DNA of 64,000 nucleotides from Pseudomonas sp. SCA2728.1_7 (GTDB lineage Bacteria > Pseudomonadota > Gammaproteobacteria > Pseudomonadales > Pseudomonadaceae), in contig NZ_CP073104.1 in the NCBI RefSeq assembly GCF_018138145.1, forward strand, positions 3,658,001-3,722,000. The letters run 5' to 3'. The notes beneath the pieces were generated by a model. The model was not told the DNA's origin. It did no database searches and was given only the letters and a program-made list of their open reading frames with translations. This document shows, in pieces, positions 16,878 to 26,040 of the stretch. Within the stretch, counting starts at the first letter, position 1. Every line of letters begins with the position of its first letter. Both the position numbers and the translations under genes were made by a program.

Positions 16878-17598
16878 ATCCGTACTGGTCACCGGCTCCA
16901 GCCGTGGCATTGGCCGCGCCATTGCCTTGCGTCTGGCGCAGGCCGGGCACGATATCGTCCTGCATTGCCGCAGCGGCGTGACCGAAGCGCAAAGCGTTCA
17001 GGGTGAAATCGAAGCCTTGGGGCGCAAGGCGCGGATCCTGCAATTCGACGTTGCCGATCGCGCAACCTGCAAAACCATTCTGGAAGCCGACGTCGAAAGC
17101 CATGGCGCCTATTACGGCGTGGTGTTGAACGCCGGGCTGACCCGCGACGGTGCCTTTCCGGCGCTGAGCGACGACGATTGGGACGTGGTGTTGCGCACCA
17201 ACCTCGACGGTTTCTATAACGTGCTGCACCCGGTGATGATGCCGATGATCCGCCGTCGCGCCGCGGGTCGCATTGTCTGCATCACCTCGGTGTCGGGGCT
17301 GATCGGCAACCGTGGCCAGGTCAATTACAGCGCCTCCAAGGCCGGCGTGATTGGCGCGGCAAAGGCGTTGGCGATCGAGCTGGGCAAGCGCAAAATCACG
17401 GTTAACTGCGTCGCACCGGGCCTGATCGACACGGCGATGCTCGACGAAAACGTGCCGGTGGAAGAATTGATGAAAATGATCCCCGCGCAACGCATGGGCA
17501 CCCCGGAAGAGGTGGCCAGTGCGGTGAATTTCCTGATGTCGGCGGAAGCCTCGTACATCACCCGCCAGGTCCTGGCGGTCAACGGAGGCTTGTGCTGA
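16870..17598 (+). CDS. apeQ: 3-oxoacyl-ACP reductase, FabG-like SDR (ApeQ type)
   Basis: This 242-residue short-chain dehydrogenase has the NADP(H)-binding TGSSRGIG (residues 7-14), the NAG motif in VVLNAGLT and the catalytic Ser/Tyr/Lys set in ITSVSG and NYSASKAG. FabG-type endings VNFLMSAEASYITRQVLAVNGG also fit. It reduces the 3-keto group after each condensation. The start overlaps the dehydratase gene by eight bases. The stop overlaps the ATG of the next ketosynthase, so all four chain-elongation genes are translationally coupled. Confidence 0.92.
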   Translation: MTESVLVTGSSRGIGRAIALRLAQAGHDIVLHCRSGVTEAQSVQGEIEALGRKARILQFDVADRATCKTILEADVESHGAYYGVVLNAGLTRDGAFPALSDDDWDVVLRTNLDGFYNVLHPVMMPMIRRRAAGRIVCITSVSGLIGNRGQVNYSASKAGVIGAAKALAIELGKRKITVNCVAPGLIDTAMLDENVPVEELMKMIPAQRMGTPEEVASAVNFLMSAEASYITRQVLAVNGGLC

Positions 17599-18824
17599 TG
17601 AAGCGCGTCGTCGTCACCGGCATGGCCGGCATCACCTCGCTGGGCAGCGACTGGGAGACCATCGCCGGCAATTTCGCGGCCAACCGCAGCGGCATCCGCC
17701 GGATGGACGAGTGGGATCGCTTCAGCGAACTCAACACGCGCCTGGCCGGGCCGATCGATGATTTTGCAGTGCCGGCGCACTGGACGCGCAAGCAATTGCG
17801 CAGCATGGGCCGGGTATCGCGGCTGGCGGTTCGTGCGGCAGAAAACGCCCTGGCTGACGCCGGTTTGCTCGGTGACGAATCGATCAAGGATGGGCGGATG
17901 GGCGTCGCTTGCGGCTCGTCCACCGGCAGCACCGACGAGATCAAAGCGTTCGGCAACATGCTGCTCAACTCGGTCGCCGAAGGCCTCAATGCCAACTCCT
18001 ACGTGCGGATGATGCCGCACACCACCGCCGCCAACATCAGCATCTTCTTTGGCCTCACCGGTCGCTTGATCCCGACGTCCAGCGCCTGCACCAGCGGCAG
18101 TCAGGGCATCGGTTACGCCTACGAGGCGATCAAGTTCGGGCGTCTGCCGTTGATGCTCGCCGGCGGCGCCGAAGAGCTGTGCCCGACCGAGGCCATGGTC
18201 TTCGATGCGCTCTACGCCACCAGCCTGAAAAACGATGCGCCACAGACCAGTCCACGCCCGTACGACAAGGGCCGCGATGGTCTGGTGATCGGTGAAGGTG
18301 GCGGCATGCTCGTGCTCGAAGAGCTGGAACACGCCCTCGCCCGTGGTGCGCACATCCACGCCGAGATCGTCGGCTTCGGCAGCAACGCCGACGGCCAGCA
18401 CACCACGCGCCCGGAACAAGTGACCATGCGTCGTGCAATGGAACTGGCGCTGGAAGACGCCGGCCTGACGCCGGACGCCATCGGTTACGTCAATGGCCAC
18501 GGCACCGCTACAGAACAGGGCGACATTGCCGAAACACTGGCAACCAGCAGTTTGTTCGGCGAGCGCATGCCGATCAGTTCGCAGAAAAGCTTCCTCGGCC
18601 ACACACTCGGCGCCTGCGGCGCACTGGAGTCGTGGTTCAGCATCGAGATGATGAATCGCGACCTGTACGTGCACACGTTCAACCTCGACGAGGTCGATCC
18701 GCACTGCGGCAAACTCGATTACCTGCGCGGCGAATTCCGCCAGATGCATCACGACTACGTGATGAACAACAATTTCGCTTTTGGTGGCGTCAATACCTCG
18801 TTGATTTTCCGCCGCTGGCACTGA
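17598..18824 (+). CDS. apeR: FabF-like beta-ketoacyl-ACP synthase (ApeR type)
   Basis: This 408-residue FabF/KAS II-like enzyme has Cys164 in SSACTSGSQG, His in VNGHGTATEQGD and His in KSFLGHTLGACGALE. The N-terminal RVVVTGMAGITSLG and C-terminal NNNFAFGGVNTSL are family blocks. In aryl polyene systems ApeR is the second ketosynthase and is proposed to act in early condensations. The ATG at 17598 uses GGAGG about nine bases upstream inside the reductase gene; a GTG six bases earlier is possible. It is followed after 25 bases by a lipoprotein gene, probably still in the operon. Confidence 0.92.
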   Translation: MKRVVVTGMAGITSLGSDWETIAGNFAANRSGIRRMDEWDRFSELNTRLAGPIDDFAVPAHWTRKQLRSMGRVSRLAVRAAENALADAGLLGDESIKDGRMGVACGSSTGSTDEIKAFGNMLLNSVAEGLNANSYVRMMPHTTAANISIFFGLTGRLIPTSSACTSGSQGIGYAYEAIKFGRLPLMLAGGAEELCPTEAMVFDALYATSLKNDAPQTSPRPYDKGRDGLVIGEGGGMLVLEELEHALARGAHIHAEIVGFGSNADGQHTTRPEQVTMRRAMELALEDAGLTPDAIGYVNGHGTATEQGDIAETLATSSLFGERMPISSQKSFLGHTLGACGALESWFSIEMMNRDLYVHTFNLDEVDPHCGKLDYLRGEFRQMHHDYVMNNNFAFGGVNTSLIFRRWH

Positions 18825-18849
18825 CCGCAACACGTTTGGAGTGAAGGGA

Positions 18850-19653
18850 ATGACTCAGTTTCACCGCATCGCCGCTCTGTTGGCACTGGCTTTTGTGCTC
18901 GGCGGTTGCACCAGCAAACCGGTTTACAACGCCAAGGAAGAGTTCTCGCCCAACCTCGGTTTCACCCAGCAACAGATGAGCCGCGCCATCGTCACTGCGC
19001 TGAACGATCGCCAATGGGTCGTGCAATCGGTACGTCCGGGCATGATCAAAGCGGCGATTACTGTACGCGGTCGCCATCACGCCGAAGTCGATATTCCGTT
19101 CACCCCGACCTCGTTCGAAATCGACTACCGCAGCAGCTACGGCCTCGACGCCAAGGACGGCAAGATCCACGGCAACTACAACCGCTGGGTCAACCGCCTG
19201 CGCGACAACGTGCTCAAAGAGCTGTCGATCAACCCGGACATCGAAGCCGTCAACAACCTCGGCATCATCAAACAGGGTGCCGACGAGCCGACTTACCTGA
19301 GCTTCCGTGAAGGCGTCAAACGCGCCACCGACGCCGGCCTGCTCGACGGCAGCGTGAAGTTCTACCTGGCCGGCGAAACCCTGCCCAAACAGGTACGCAA
19401 ACTCGACACCGTGAGCAGCAGCCGCAAGACCAACGGCTCGAACAAATCCGACGAGGACGCCTGCTTCTGGGCCCTGCAATCGGCGCTGGCAACCCTGCAG
19501 AACGCCGCAAAAAAAGCCGACGCCAACGCGGTGATCAACATCGCCAGCGTCGACCAGCGTGATCTGTACAAAGACACCGAAAAATTCCAGTGCCGTGCCG
19601 GGCTGGTGGTGTCGAGTGTGGCGTTGCGCGGGGATCTGGCGCACGTGGATTGA
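18850..19653 (+). CDS. Two-domain lipoprotein closing the APE operon
   Basis: This 267-residue lipoprotein has the signal peptide MTQFHRIAALLALAFVLGGC with lipobox LGGC. After the Cys, residues 25 to about 130 form a domain of unknown function (PNLGFTQQQMSRAIVTALNDRQWVVQ, an alpha/beta-looking segment). Residues about 155-267 form a second domain with a conserved Cys pair (DACFWALQ and FQCRAG). The second domain is clearly paralogous to the small protein at 20264-20701. No enzyme motif is seen. ATG 18850 has GGAG nine bases upstream; the GTG at 18841 is too close to that site. It lies 25 bases after the last ketosynthase and before a strong terminator. Function in pigment handling is possible but unproven. 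Confidence 0.75.
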   Translation: MTQFHRIAALLALAFVLGGCTSKPVYNAKEEFSPNLGFTQQQMSRAIVTALNDRQWVVQSVRPGMIKAAITVRGRHHAEVDIPFTPTSFEIDYRSSYGLDAKDGKIHGNYNRWVNRLRDNVLKELSINPDIEAVNNLGIIKQGADEPTYLSFREGVKRATDAGLLDGSVKFYLAGETLPKQVRKLDTVSSSRKTNGSNKSDEDACFWALQSALATLQNAAKKADANAVINIASVDQRDLYKDTEKFQCRAGLVVSSVALRGDLAHVD

Positions 19654-19671
19654 TGGGATTGTAGAAACGAC

Positions 19672-19698
19672 AAAGGGCGCCATTCGGCGCCCTTTCAC
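19672..19698 (+). terminator. Rho-independent terminator of the APE operon
   Basis: A perfect ten-base stem, AAAGGGCGCC (19672-19681) and GGCGCCCTTT (19686-19695), has the loop ATTC. It begins 18 bases after the lipoprotein stop. The following T-run is short (TTTC). Confidence 0.85.
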
Positions 19699-19713
19699 AA
19701 ACAGGTTGGCTTG

Positions 19714-19967
19714 TCATCGCCGATTACCTGTCTGGCTCTGCGATGGCTGGTTATCCAGGATCCTCAGAGTCTCACAAGCCCCTTGCGGGAACATTTTGGG
19801 GCGTCGCCCAACATCCTGAGGCGGGCACGGGTAATCGTCCCGTACACTTTGGCGATGAACTGAAGATCGTCCCCTGCCTGATCCAGGCAAACCTCAAGAT
19901 AGGTCACCAAGTCCTCATCAGTTTTCAAATAATCGATAGAGTCCCATTTCGTAAATTTTTCGATCAT
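19714..19967 (-). pseudogene. Decayed HigA-like addiction-module antidote gene
   Basis: The reading frame from ATG 19967 gives MIEKFTKWDSIDYLKTDEDL, then YLEVCLDQAGDD and GTITRAR. It matches the N-terminal half of the chromosomal addiction-module antidote family (about 95-100 residues) in wording and order. It stops after 67 residues at 19764, inside what should be the helix-turn-helix (CSRKGLVRL in place of the usual SREGLYKAL). Shifting frame at that point gives LRILDNQPSQS, resembling the LSEDGNPS that normally follows, before another stop at 19714. A frameshifted, C-terminally lost antitoxin is therefore likely. No partner toxin is recognisable upstream on the same strand. Confidence 0.6.
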
Positions 19968-20263
19968 GTTTTTTCTTGATGTTTTCTGGCGTTAAGAAAA
20001 TTAGCGTCCTTAGGTTATTCATCCAAGGCACTCACTTCTGAAGTTTTCGTAGGGAATGCACTGACCTTGTGTAGTCCAGATCGCAATCACCTTAAATCCG
20101 CGATAACGCGAGGATAAATTTTCTCGCCACAAGGGCACCATTCGGCGCCCTGCTCGTTTCAGCATCTACACTCGTCCTGACAGGCCGTCGCACCGCGCCT
20201 GGTGGAACGGCGAGCCCATCAGCCCTGCACTCGCGGTTCTCTTTCACCGTCAAGGAGATGACC
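19968..20263. other. Intergenic stretch with a copy of the APE terminator stem
   Basis: No gene is supported here. Bases 20131-20151 repeat the terminator at 19672-19695 almost exactly (AAGGGCACC ATTC GGCGCCCT) but without a T-run. This suggests a relic of a lost gene end or a local duplication. The leader of the next gene, with AAGGAG at 20252-20257, lies at the right end. Confidence 0.5.
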
Positions 20264-20701
20264 ATGCAAGTGAAAGCCCTGATCGCCGCTGCGCTTTTCG
20301 CGCTACTGCCCAGCGCCAGCCACGCCACCAATCTCATGTATATGCCCTTCGAAACCGTGCTGTCGGACGCCGTTCGCGCCGGGCGGCTGGATGGCAGTGT
20401 GAAGTTCTATCTGCTCGGTAATGGGCCACAGGGGACTCAGCAGTTGTTGCGCAGCGGGGTGGTCAGTGATTTGAAGACCAACGGATTCAACAAGAGTGAT
20501 CACGATTCCTGCGAGTGGGTGCTGCAATCGAATCTGATCAAGTTACAGGCCGATGCCAAGCGGGTCGGGGCGAATGCGGTGGTCAATATCGTCAGTTACT
20601 ACGACCAGCATGTGCGCAAGGATTTGAATACGTATGAATGCCGGGCAGGGATTTTTGTCACGCGGGTGGCGTTGAAGGGGGATTTGGTGCGGTTGCCCTG
20701 A
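20264..20701 (+). CDS. Small exported protein, paralogue of the APE lipoprotein C-terminal domain
   Basis: This 145-residue protein has a cleavable signal peptide (MQVKALIAAALFALLPSASHA). Its mature part repeats the C-terminal domain of the lipoprotein at 18850-19653. Shared blocks include GSVKFYL, KTNG-NKSD, a Cys within six residues after it, GANAVVNI and CRAG followed by VALKGDL. The two conserved Cys residues could form a disulphide in the periplasm. It lacks the lipobox and the N-terminal domain. Relatives in databases are sometimes labelled excinuclease ATPase subunit, which nothing in this sequence supports. ATG 20264 sits six bases after AAGGAG; ATG 20258 overlaps that site. Function unknown. 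Confidence 0.75.
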   Translation: MQVKALIAAALFALLPSASHATNLMYMPFETVLSDAVRAGRLDGSVKFYLLGNGPQGTQQLLRSGVVSDLKTNGFNKSDHDSCEWVLQSNLIKLQADAKRVGANAVVNIVSYYDQHVRKDLNTYECRAGIFVTRVALKGDLVRLP

Positions 20702-20726
20702 AATCTGTGATGTTTGGGCCGACGCC

Positions 20727-20790
20727 TTCGCGAGCAGGCTCGCTCCCACCTTGGAATGCGTTCCCCTGTGGGAGTGAGCCTGCTCGCGAT
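20727..20790. repeat. REP doublet, 64 bp, tail-to-tail
   Basis: Left arm TTCGCGAGCAGGCTCGCTCC, right arm GGAGTGAGCCTGCTCGCGA. The two arms differ at the variable base (CGCTCC versus GGAGTG), so this doublet is imperfect. It lies between the small exported protein and the LysR gene end. Confidence 0.88.
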
Positions 20791-20805
20791 TTGATTGCGC
20801 AGCAA

Positions 20806-21708
20806 TCACGCCTTTGAAGGTTCGACTTTGCGCGTGAGCAAATCTACGAAAGCCTTGGCCATCGGCGATTTCTGATCCTTGCGCTGCACCAGCCACACCG
20901 CCGACACCGCTTCCGGATCGAGCAACGGGCGATAGACCACGCCGTCGATGCGCATCCGCTGATAGGACGCCGGCAGCACCGAAACCCCCAACCCCGCTGC
21001 GACCAGGCCGATGATGGTCATCGCCTCCCCCGCCTCTTGCGCAAAGTGCGGGCTGAACCCGGCATCGCGCGCCAGACTCAGCAATTGCGCATACAGCCCG
21101 CTGCCGTAACTGCGCGGAAAGAACACGAAGGGCTCCAGCGCCAGCGCCGAGAGGAACAGCCCTTCTTCACTGCCCTGCGCCAATGGATGCTTGGAACCGA
21201 GCACGGCGACCAGCGGCTCTCGCATCAACTCCACCACACTCAGCGAATCCGGCAAACCCAGCGGGCGCATGATGCCAACCTCGATCGACTCATCCACCAG
21301 GCCCTCAGCAACTTGCGTGCTACTCATCTCGCGAAGGTTGAGGTGCACCGCCGGAAAACGCTGACGAAAGGCAAAGATTGCCTGGGGAATAGTTGAGTTG
21401 AACGGTGCCGACGAGGTGAAACCAATCTTCAACTCGCCCAGTTCACCGAGCTGCGCACGCCGGGCGACGTCCGCCGCTTTGTCGACCTGCGCCAGCACCA
21501 GCCGCGCCTCTTCGAGAAACAACCGCCCGGCCTCACTCAGCTCGACCCGACGATTGGTCCGTTCAAACAGCCGCGCGCCAACCTCTTGCTCCAGCGCCTG
21601 AATCTGCTGGCTCAGCGGTGGCTGAGAAATCCCCAGCACCTGTGCGGCGCGGCCAAAATGCAGCTCTTCGGCGACGGCGATGAAGTAGCGCAGATGACGC
21701 AATTCCAT
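20806..21708 (-). CDS. LysR-family transcriptional regulator (YnfL-like)
   Basis: This 300-residue regulator has the N-terminal winged helix-turn-helix (MELRHLRYFIAVAEELHFGR, then AAQVLGISQPPLSQQIQALEQEVGARLFER) and a type 2 periplasmic-binding-fold effector domain from about residue 90. It is transcribed divergently from an MFS transporter with 118 bases between the starts, the usual arrangement in which a LysR protein controls its neighbour. The pair resembles E. coli ynfL-ynfM. The effector cannot be told from the sequence. Confidence 0.88.
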   Translation of the reverse strand: MELRHLRYFIAVAEELHFGRAAQVLGISQPPLSQQIQALEQEVGARLFERTNRRVELSEAGRLFLEEARLVLAQVDKAADVARRAQLGELGELKIGFTSSAPFNSTIPQAIFAFRQRFPAVHLNLREMSSTQVAEGLVDESIEVGIMRPLGLPDSLSVVELMREPLVAVLGSKHPLAQGSEEGLFLSALALEPFVFFPRSYGSGLYAQLLSLARDAGFSPHFAQEAGEAMTIIGLVAAGLGVSVLPASYQRMRIDGVVYRPLLDPEAVSAVWLVQRKDQKSPMAKAFVDLLTRKVEPSKA

Positions 21709-21826
21709 GGAAACCCCATTAGGTCGTTAAAGCTATCAAACAGGTCGAACAATATATTGGATAGAAACATTAGCCAGCTATATGATTTTTTCATTGCCTG
21801 CCTGGCCGTGCCCTCCGAGGTCTGAA

Positions 21827-23101
21827 GTGAAAACTGCTGTCGCGCCCCTTGCCCATGAAGTCCCGCCTGCTGCGGCGGACGATGTCGTCGCCGAGCTGCA
21901 AGAGATCTACATCGAAAAAGGCACGCCGATGTTCATGCGCACGGTGCTGGCGCTGTTCAGCGGCGGCTTCGCGACGTTTGCCCTGCTCTACTGCGTGCAG
22001 CCGATGATGCCGCTGCTGTCCCACGAGTACGGGATCAATGCGGCGCAAAGCAGCCTGATCCTCTCGGTGGCCACCGGCATGCTCGCTATCGGCCTGTTGA
22101 TCACCGGGCCGATTTCCGATCGGGTCGGGCGCAAACCGGTGATGGTGACTGCTCTTTTCGCAGCGGCGCTGTGCACCATGGCCAGCGCGATGATGCCGAG
22201 TTGGGAAGGCGTGCTGATCATGCGTGCGCTGATCGGACTGTCGCTGAGTGGGCTGGCGGCGGTGGCAATGACCTATCTGAGTGAAGAGATCCATCCGCAA
22301 CACATCGGTCTGGCGATGGGTTTATACATCGGCGGCAACGCGATTGGCGGGATGAGCGGGCGCTTGATCACCGGCGTGCTGATCGACTTCGTCAGCTGGC
22401 ACACGGCGATGCTGGTGATCGGTGGTCTGGCGATGATTGCCGCCGCGGTGTTCTGGAAGATTCTTCCGGAGTCGCGCAACTTCCGTTCACGCTCACTGCA
22501 CCCGCGCAGTTTGCTCGATGGCTTCACCATGCACTTTCGCGATGCCGGTCTGCCGCTGCTGTTTCTGGAGGCATTCGTGCTGATGGGTGCATTCGTCACC
22601 CTGTTCAACTACATCGGTTATCGCTTGCTAGCCGCGCCGTACAACCTCGATCAGGTGTTCGTGGGTCTGCTGTCGGTGGTGTATCTGTCGGGGATCTACA
22701 GCTCGGCGAAGATCGGTTCGCTGGCGGACAAACTGGGGCGACGCAAAGTGCTGTGGGCGACGATTGCGCTGATGTTCGCCGGACTGGCGTTGACCATGTT
22801 TACGCCGCTGTTGCTGGTGATTGTCGGCATGTTGATTTTCACCTTTGGCTTTTTTGGCGCGCACTCGGTGGCGAGCAGCTGGATTGGTCGGCGGGCGACC
22901 AAGGCCAAGGGGCAGGCGTCATCGTTGTACCTGTTCAGTTATTACGCCGGGTCGAGCATTGCCGGCACGGCGGGCGGGGTGTTCTGGCATCTCGGCGGCT
23001 GGAATGGCATCGGCTTGTTTATCGGCGCGCTGTTACTGATCGCGCTGCTGGTCGCATTGAAGCTGGCGAAGTTGCCGCCTCTCAGCGGTGTCAAAGCCTG
23101 A
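21827..23101 (+). CDS. MFS transporter (YnfM-like)
   Basis: This 424-residue major facilitator has twelve predicted spans and the MFS motif between spans 2 and 3 as GPISDRVGRKPVM. It is similar throughout to E. coli YnfM (ALFSGGFATFALLYCVQPMMPLL near the start). An efflux role is usual for this DHA1-like group; the substrate is unknown. I use GTG 21827, which has GAGG seven bases upstream. The longer frame from ATG 21782 would add fifteen residues with no ribosome site. Regulation by the divergent LysR gene is likely. Confidence 0.87.
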   Translation: MKTAVAPLAHEVPPAAADDVVAELQEIYIEKGTPMFMRTVLALFSGGFATFALLYCVQPMMPLLSHEYGINAAQSSLILSVATGMLAIGLLITGPISDRVGRKPVMVTALFAAALCTMASAMMPSWEGVLIMRALIGLSLSGLAAVAMTYLSEEIHPQHIGLAMGLYIGGNAIGGMSGRLITGVLIDFVSWHTAMLVIGGLAMIAAAVFWKILPESRNFRSRSLHPRSLLDGFTMHFRDAGLPLLFLEAFVLMGAFVTLFNYIGYRLLAAPYNLDQVFVGLLSVVYLSGIYSSAKIGSLADKLGRRKVLWATIALMFAGLALTMFTPLLLVIVGMLIFTFGFFGAHSVASSWIGRRATKAKGQASSLYLFSYYAGSSIAGTAGGVFWHLGGWNGIGLFIGALLLIALLVALKLAKLPPLSGVKA

Positions 23102-23112
23102 CGCGTAACCCA

Positions 23113-23202
23113 TGTAGGAGTGAGCCTGCTCGCGATAGCGGAGTGTCAGCCAGTACATTCAGCGACTGACTCACCGCTATCGCGAACAGGCTCACTCCTA
23201 CA
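23113..23202. repeat. REP doublet (REPIN), 90 bp, head-to-head
   Basis: Left arm TGTAGGAGTGAGCCTGCTCG, right arm CGCGAACAGGCTCACTCC and so on, with one mismatch (GAACAG for GAGCAG). It lies twelve bases after the MFS stop. Confidence 0.9.
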
Positions 23203-23235
23203 ATTGGTCCGCGGCCGACATTGAATCGTGCAAAC

Positions 23236-23267
23236 AAAAACGCCCGGCATTTAACCGGGCGTTTTTT
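23236..23267. terminator. Bidirectional terminator between MFS gene and hemE
   Basis: The stem AAAAACGCCCGG / CCGGGCGTTTTTT with loop CATTTAA has A- and T-runs on both sides. It can therefore end transcription of both convergent genes. Confidence 0.9.
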
Positions 23268-23279
23268 ATGATGTGGCGA

Positions 23280-24347
23280 TCACTCGTGATACTGCGCCGA
23301 CAGCTCATGCACCGCACGCAGGAACGCACCCGCATGCTCCGGATCAACCTCTGGCGTGATGCCATGACCCAGATTGAACACGTGCCCGCTGCCCTTGCCG
23401 TAGCTGGCCAGAATGCGTCCGACTTCAGTGCGGATCGCTTCCGGTTTGGCGTAGAGCACGGTCGGGTCCATGTTGCCTTGCAGGGCAACCTTGTCGCCAA
23501 CGCGGGCGCGGGCGTTGCCGATGTCGCAGGTCCAGTCCAGACCCAAGGCGTCGGCGCCAGCGTCGGCGATGCTTTCCAGCCACAGGCCGCCGTTTTTGGT
23601 GAAGAGGATCACCGGTACTTTGCGCCCGTCGTGTTCGCGGATCAGGCCGCTGACGATTTTCTTCATGTAAGCCAGCGAGAACTCCTGATACGCCGCCGCC
23701 GACAGGTTGCCGCCCCAGGTGTCGAAAATCTGCACCGCTTGCGCGCCAGCCATGATCTGGCCGTTGAGGTACGAGGTCACCGACTGCGCCAGTTTATCCA
23801 GCAGCAGGTGCATGGCTTGCGGGTTGTCGTAGAGCATCGCTTTGGTCTTGCGGAAGTCTTTCGACGAGCCGCCTTCAACCATGTAGGTCGCCAGGGTCCA
23901 CGGGCTGCCGGAGAAACCGATCAGCGGCACACGACCGTTGAGCTCGCGACGGATGGTGCTGACTGCGTCCATCACATAGCCGAGGTCTTTGTGCGGATCA
24001 GGGATTGGCAAGGCTTCGATGTCAGCGAGGGTGCTGACGACTTTCTTGAAGCGCGGACCTTCACCGGTCTCGAAGTACAGGCCCTGGCCCATGGCATCGG
24101 GGATGGTGAGGATGTCGGAAAACAGGATCGCCGCGTCCAGTTGTGGATAGCGGTCGAGCGGTTGCATCGTGACTTCGCAGGCGAATTCCGGATTCATGCA
24201 CAGGCTCATGAAATCACCGGCCTTGGCGCGGCTGGCGCGGTATTCCGGCAGGTAGCGGCCGGCCTGGCGCATCATCCACACCGGGGTGACGTCTACGGGT
24301 TGCTTGAGCAGGGCGCGGAGGAAACGGTCGTTCTTCAGGGCAGTCAT
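23280..24347 (-). CDS. hemE: Uroporphyrinogen decarboxylase
   Basis: This 355-residue enzyme converts uroporphyrinogen III to coproporphyrinogen III in haem synthesis, in the cytoplasm. The N-terminal signature [16 protein letters not shown] holds the substrate-binding Arg residues. Further conserved blocks are [19 protein letters not shown] with the catalytic Asp, [18 protein letters not shown] and [15 protein letters not shown]. Length and blocks match the family end to end. It is convergent with the MFS gene, with a shared terminator, and separated from gltD by a REP doublet. Confidence 0.97.
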   Translation of the reverse strand: MTALKNDRFLRALLKQPVDVTPVWMMRQAGRYLPEYRASRAKAGDFMSLCMNPEFACEVTMQPLDRYPQLDAAILFSDILTIPDAMGQGLYFETGEGPRFKKVVSTLADIEALPIPDPHKDLGYVMDAVSTIRRELNGRVPLIGFSGSPWTLATYMVEGGSSKDFRKTKAMLYDNPQAMHLLLDKLAQSVTSYLNGQIMAGAQAVQIFDTWGGNLSAAAYQEFSLAYMKKIVSGLIREHDGRKVPVILFTKNGGLWLESIADAGADALGLDWTCDIGNARARVGDKVALQGNMDPTVLYAKPEAIRTEVGRILASYGKGSGHVFNLGHGITPEVDPEHAGAFLRAVHELSAQYHE

Positions 24348-24480
24348 GTCGGCATCCGGAAAAAAAGTGCGGGCATTTTCTCAGAGCGCGGCGCAAAAGG
24401 CACGGATGCAGGTCAGCCTTTTATCTATCGGGTCAATTTATTGCGCTGGAATGCAGAGTTTGCAGCCCCCAAAAAACAAC

Positions 24481-24570
24481 TGTGGGAGTGAGCCTGCTCG
24501 CGATAGCGGAATGTCAGTCAATGGATCTGGTGACTGATCTACCGCTATCGCGAGCAGGCTCACTCCTACA
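24481..24570. repeat. REP doublet (REPIN), 90 bp, head-to-head
   Basis: Left arm TGTGGGAGTGAGCCTGCTCG, right arm CGAGCAGGCTCACTCCTACA. The outer bases of the arms belong to different variants (TGTGGG against CCTACA). It lies between gltD and hemE. Confidence 0.9.
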
Positions 24571-24588
24571 GGGTATTGCGTCGCTTGT

Positions 24589-26040
<1,452 letters not shown>

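Noticed and set aside
19968..20100. Toxin partner for the antitoxin relic
   Set aside because: Short minus-strand frames here do not resemble HigB/RelE toxins.
20264..20701. Annotation of this protein as an excinuclease ATPase subunit
   Set aside because: It is a short exported protein without Walker motifs; the label is not supported by the sequence.
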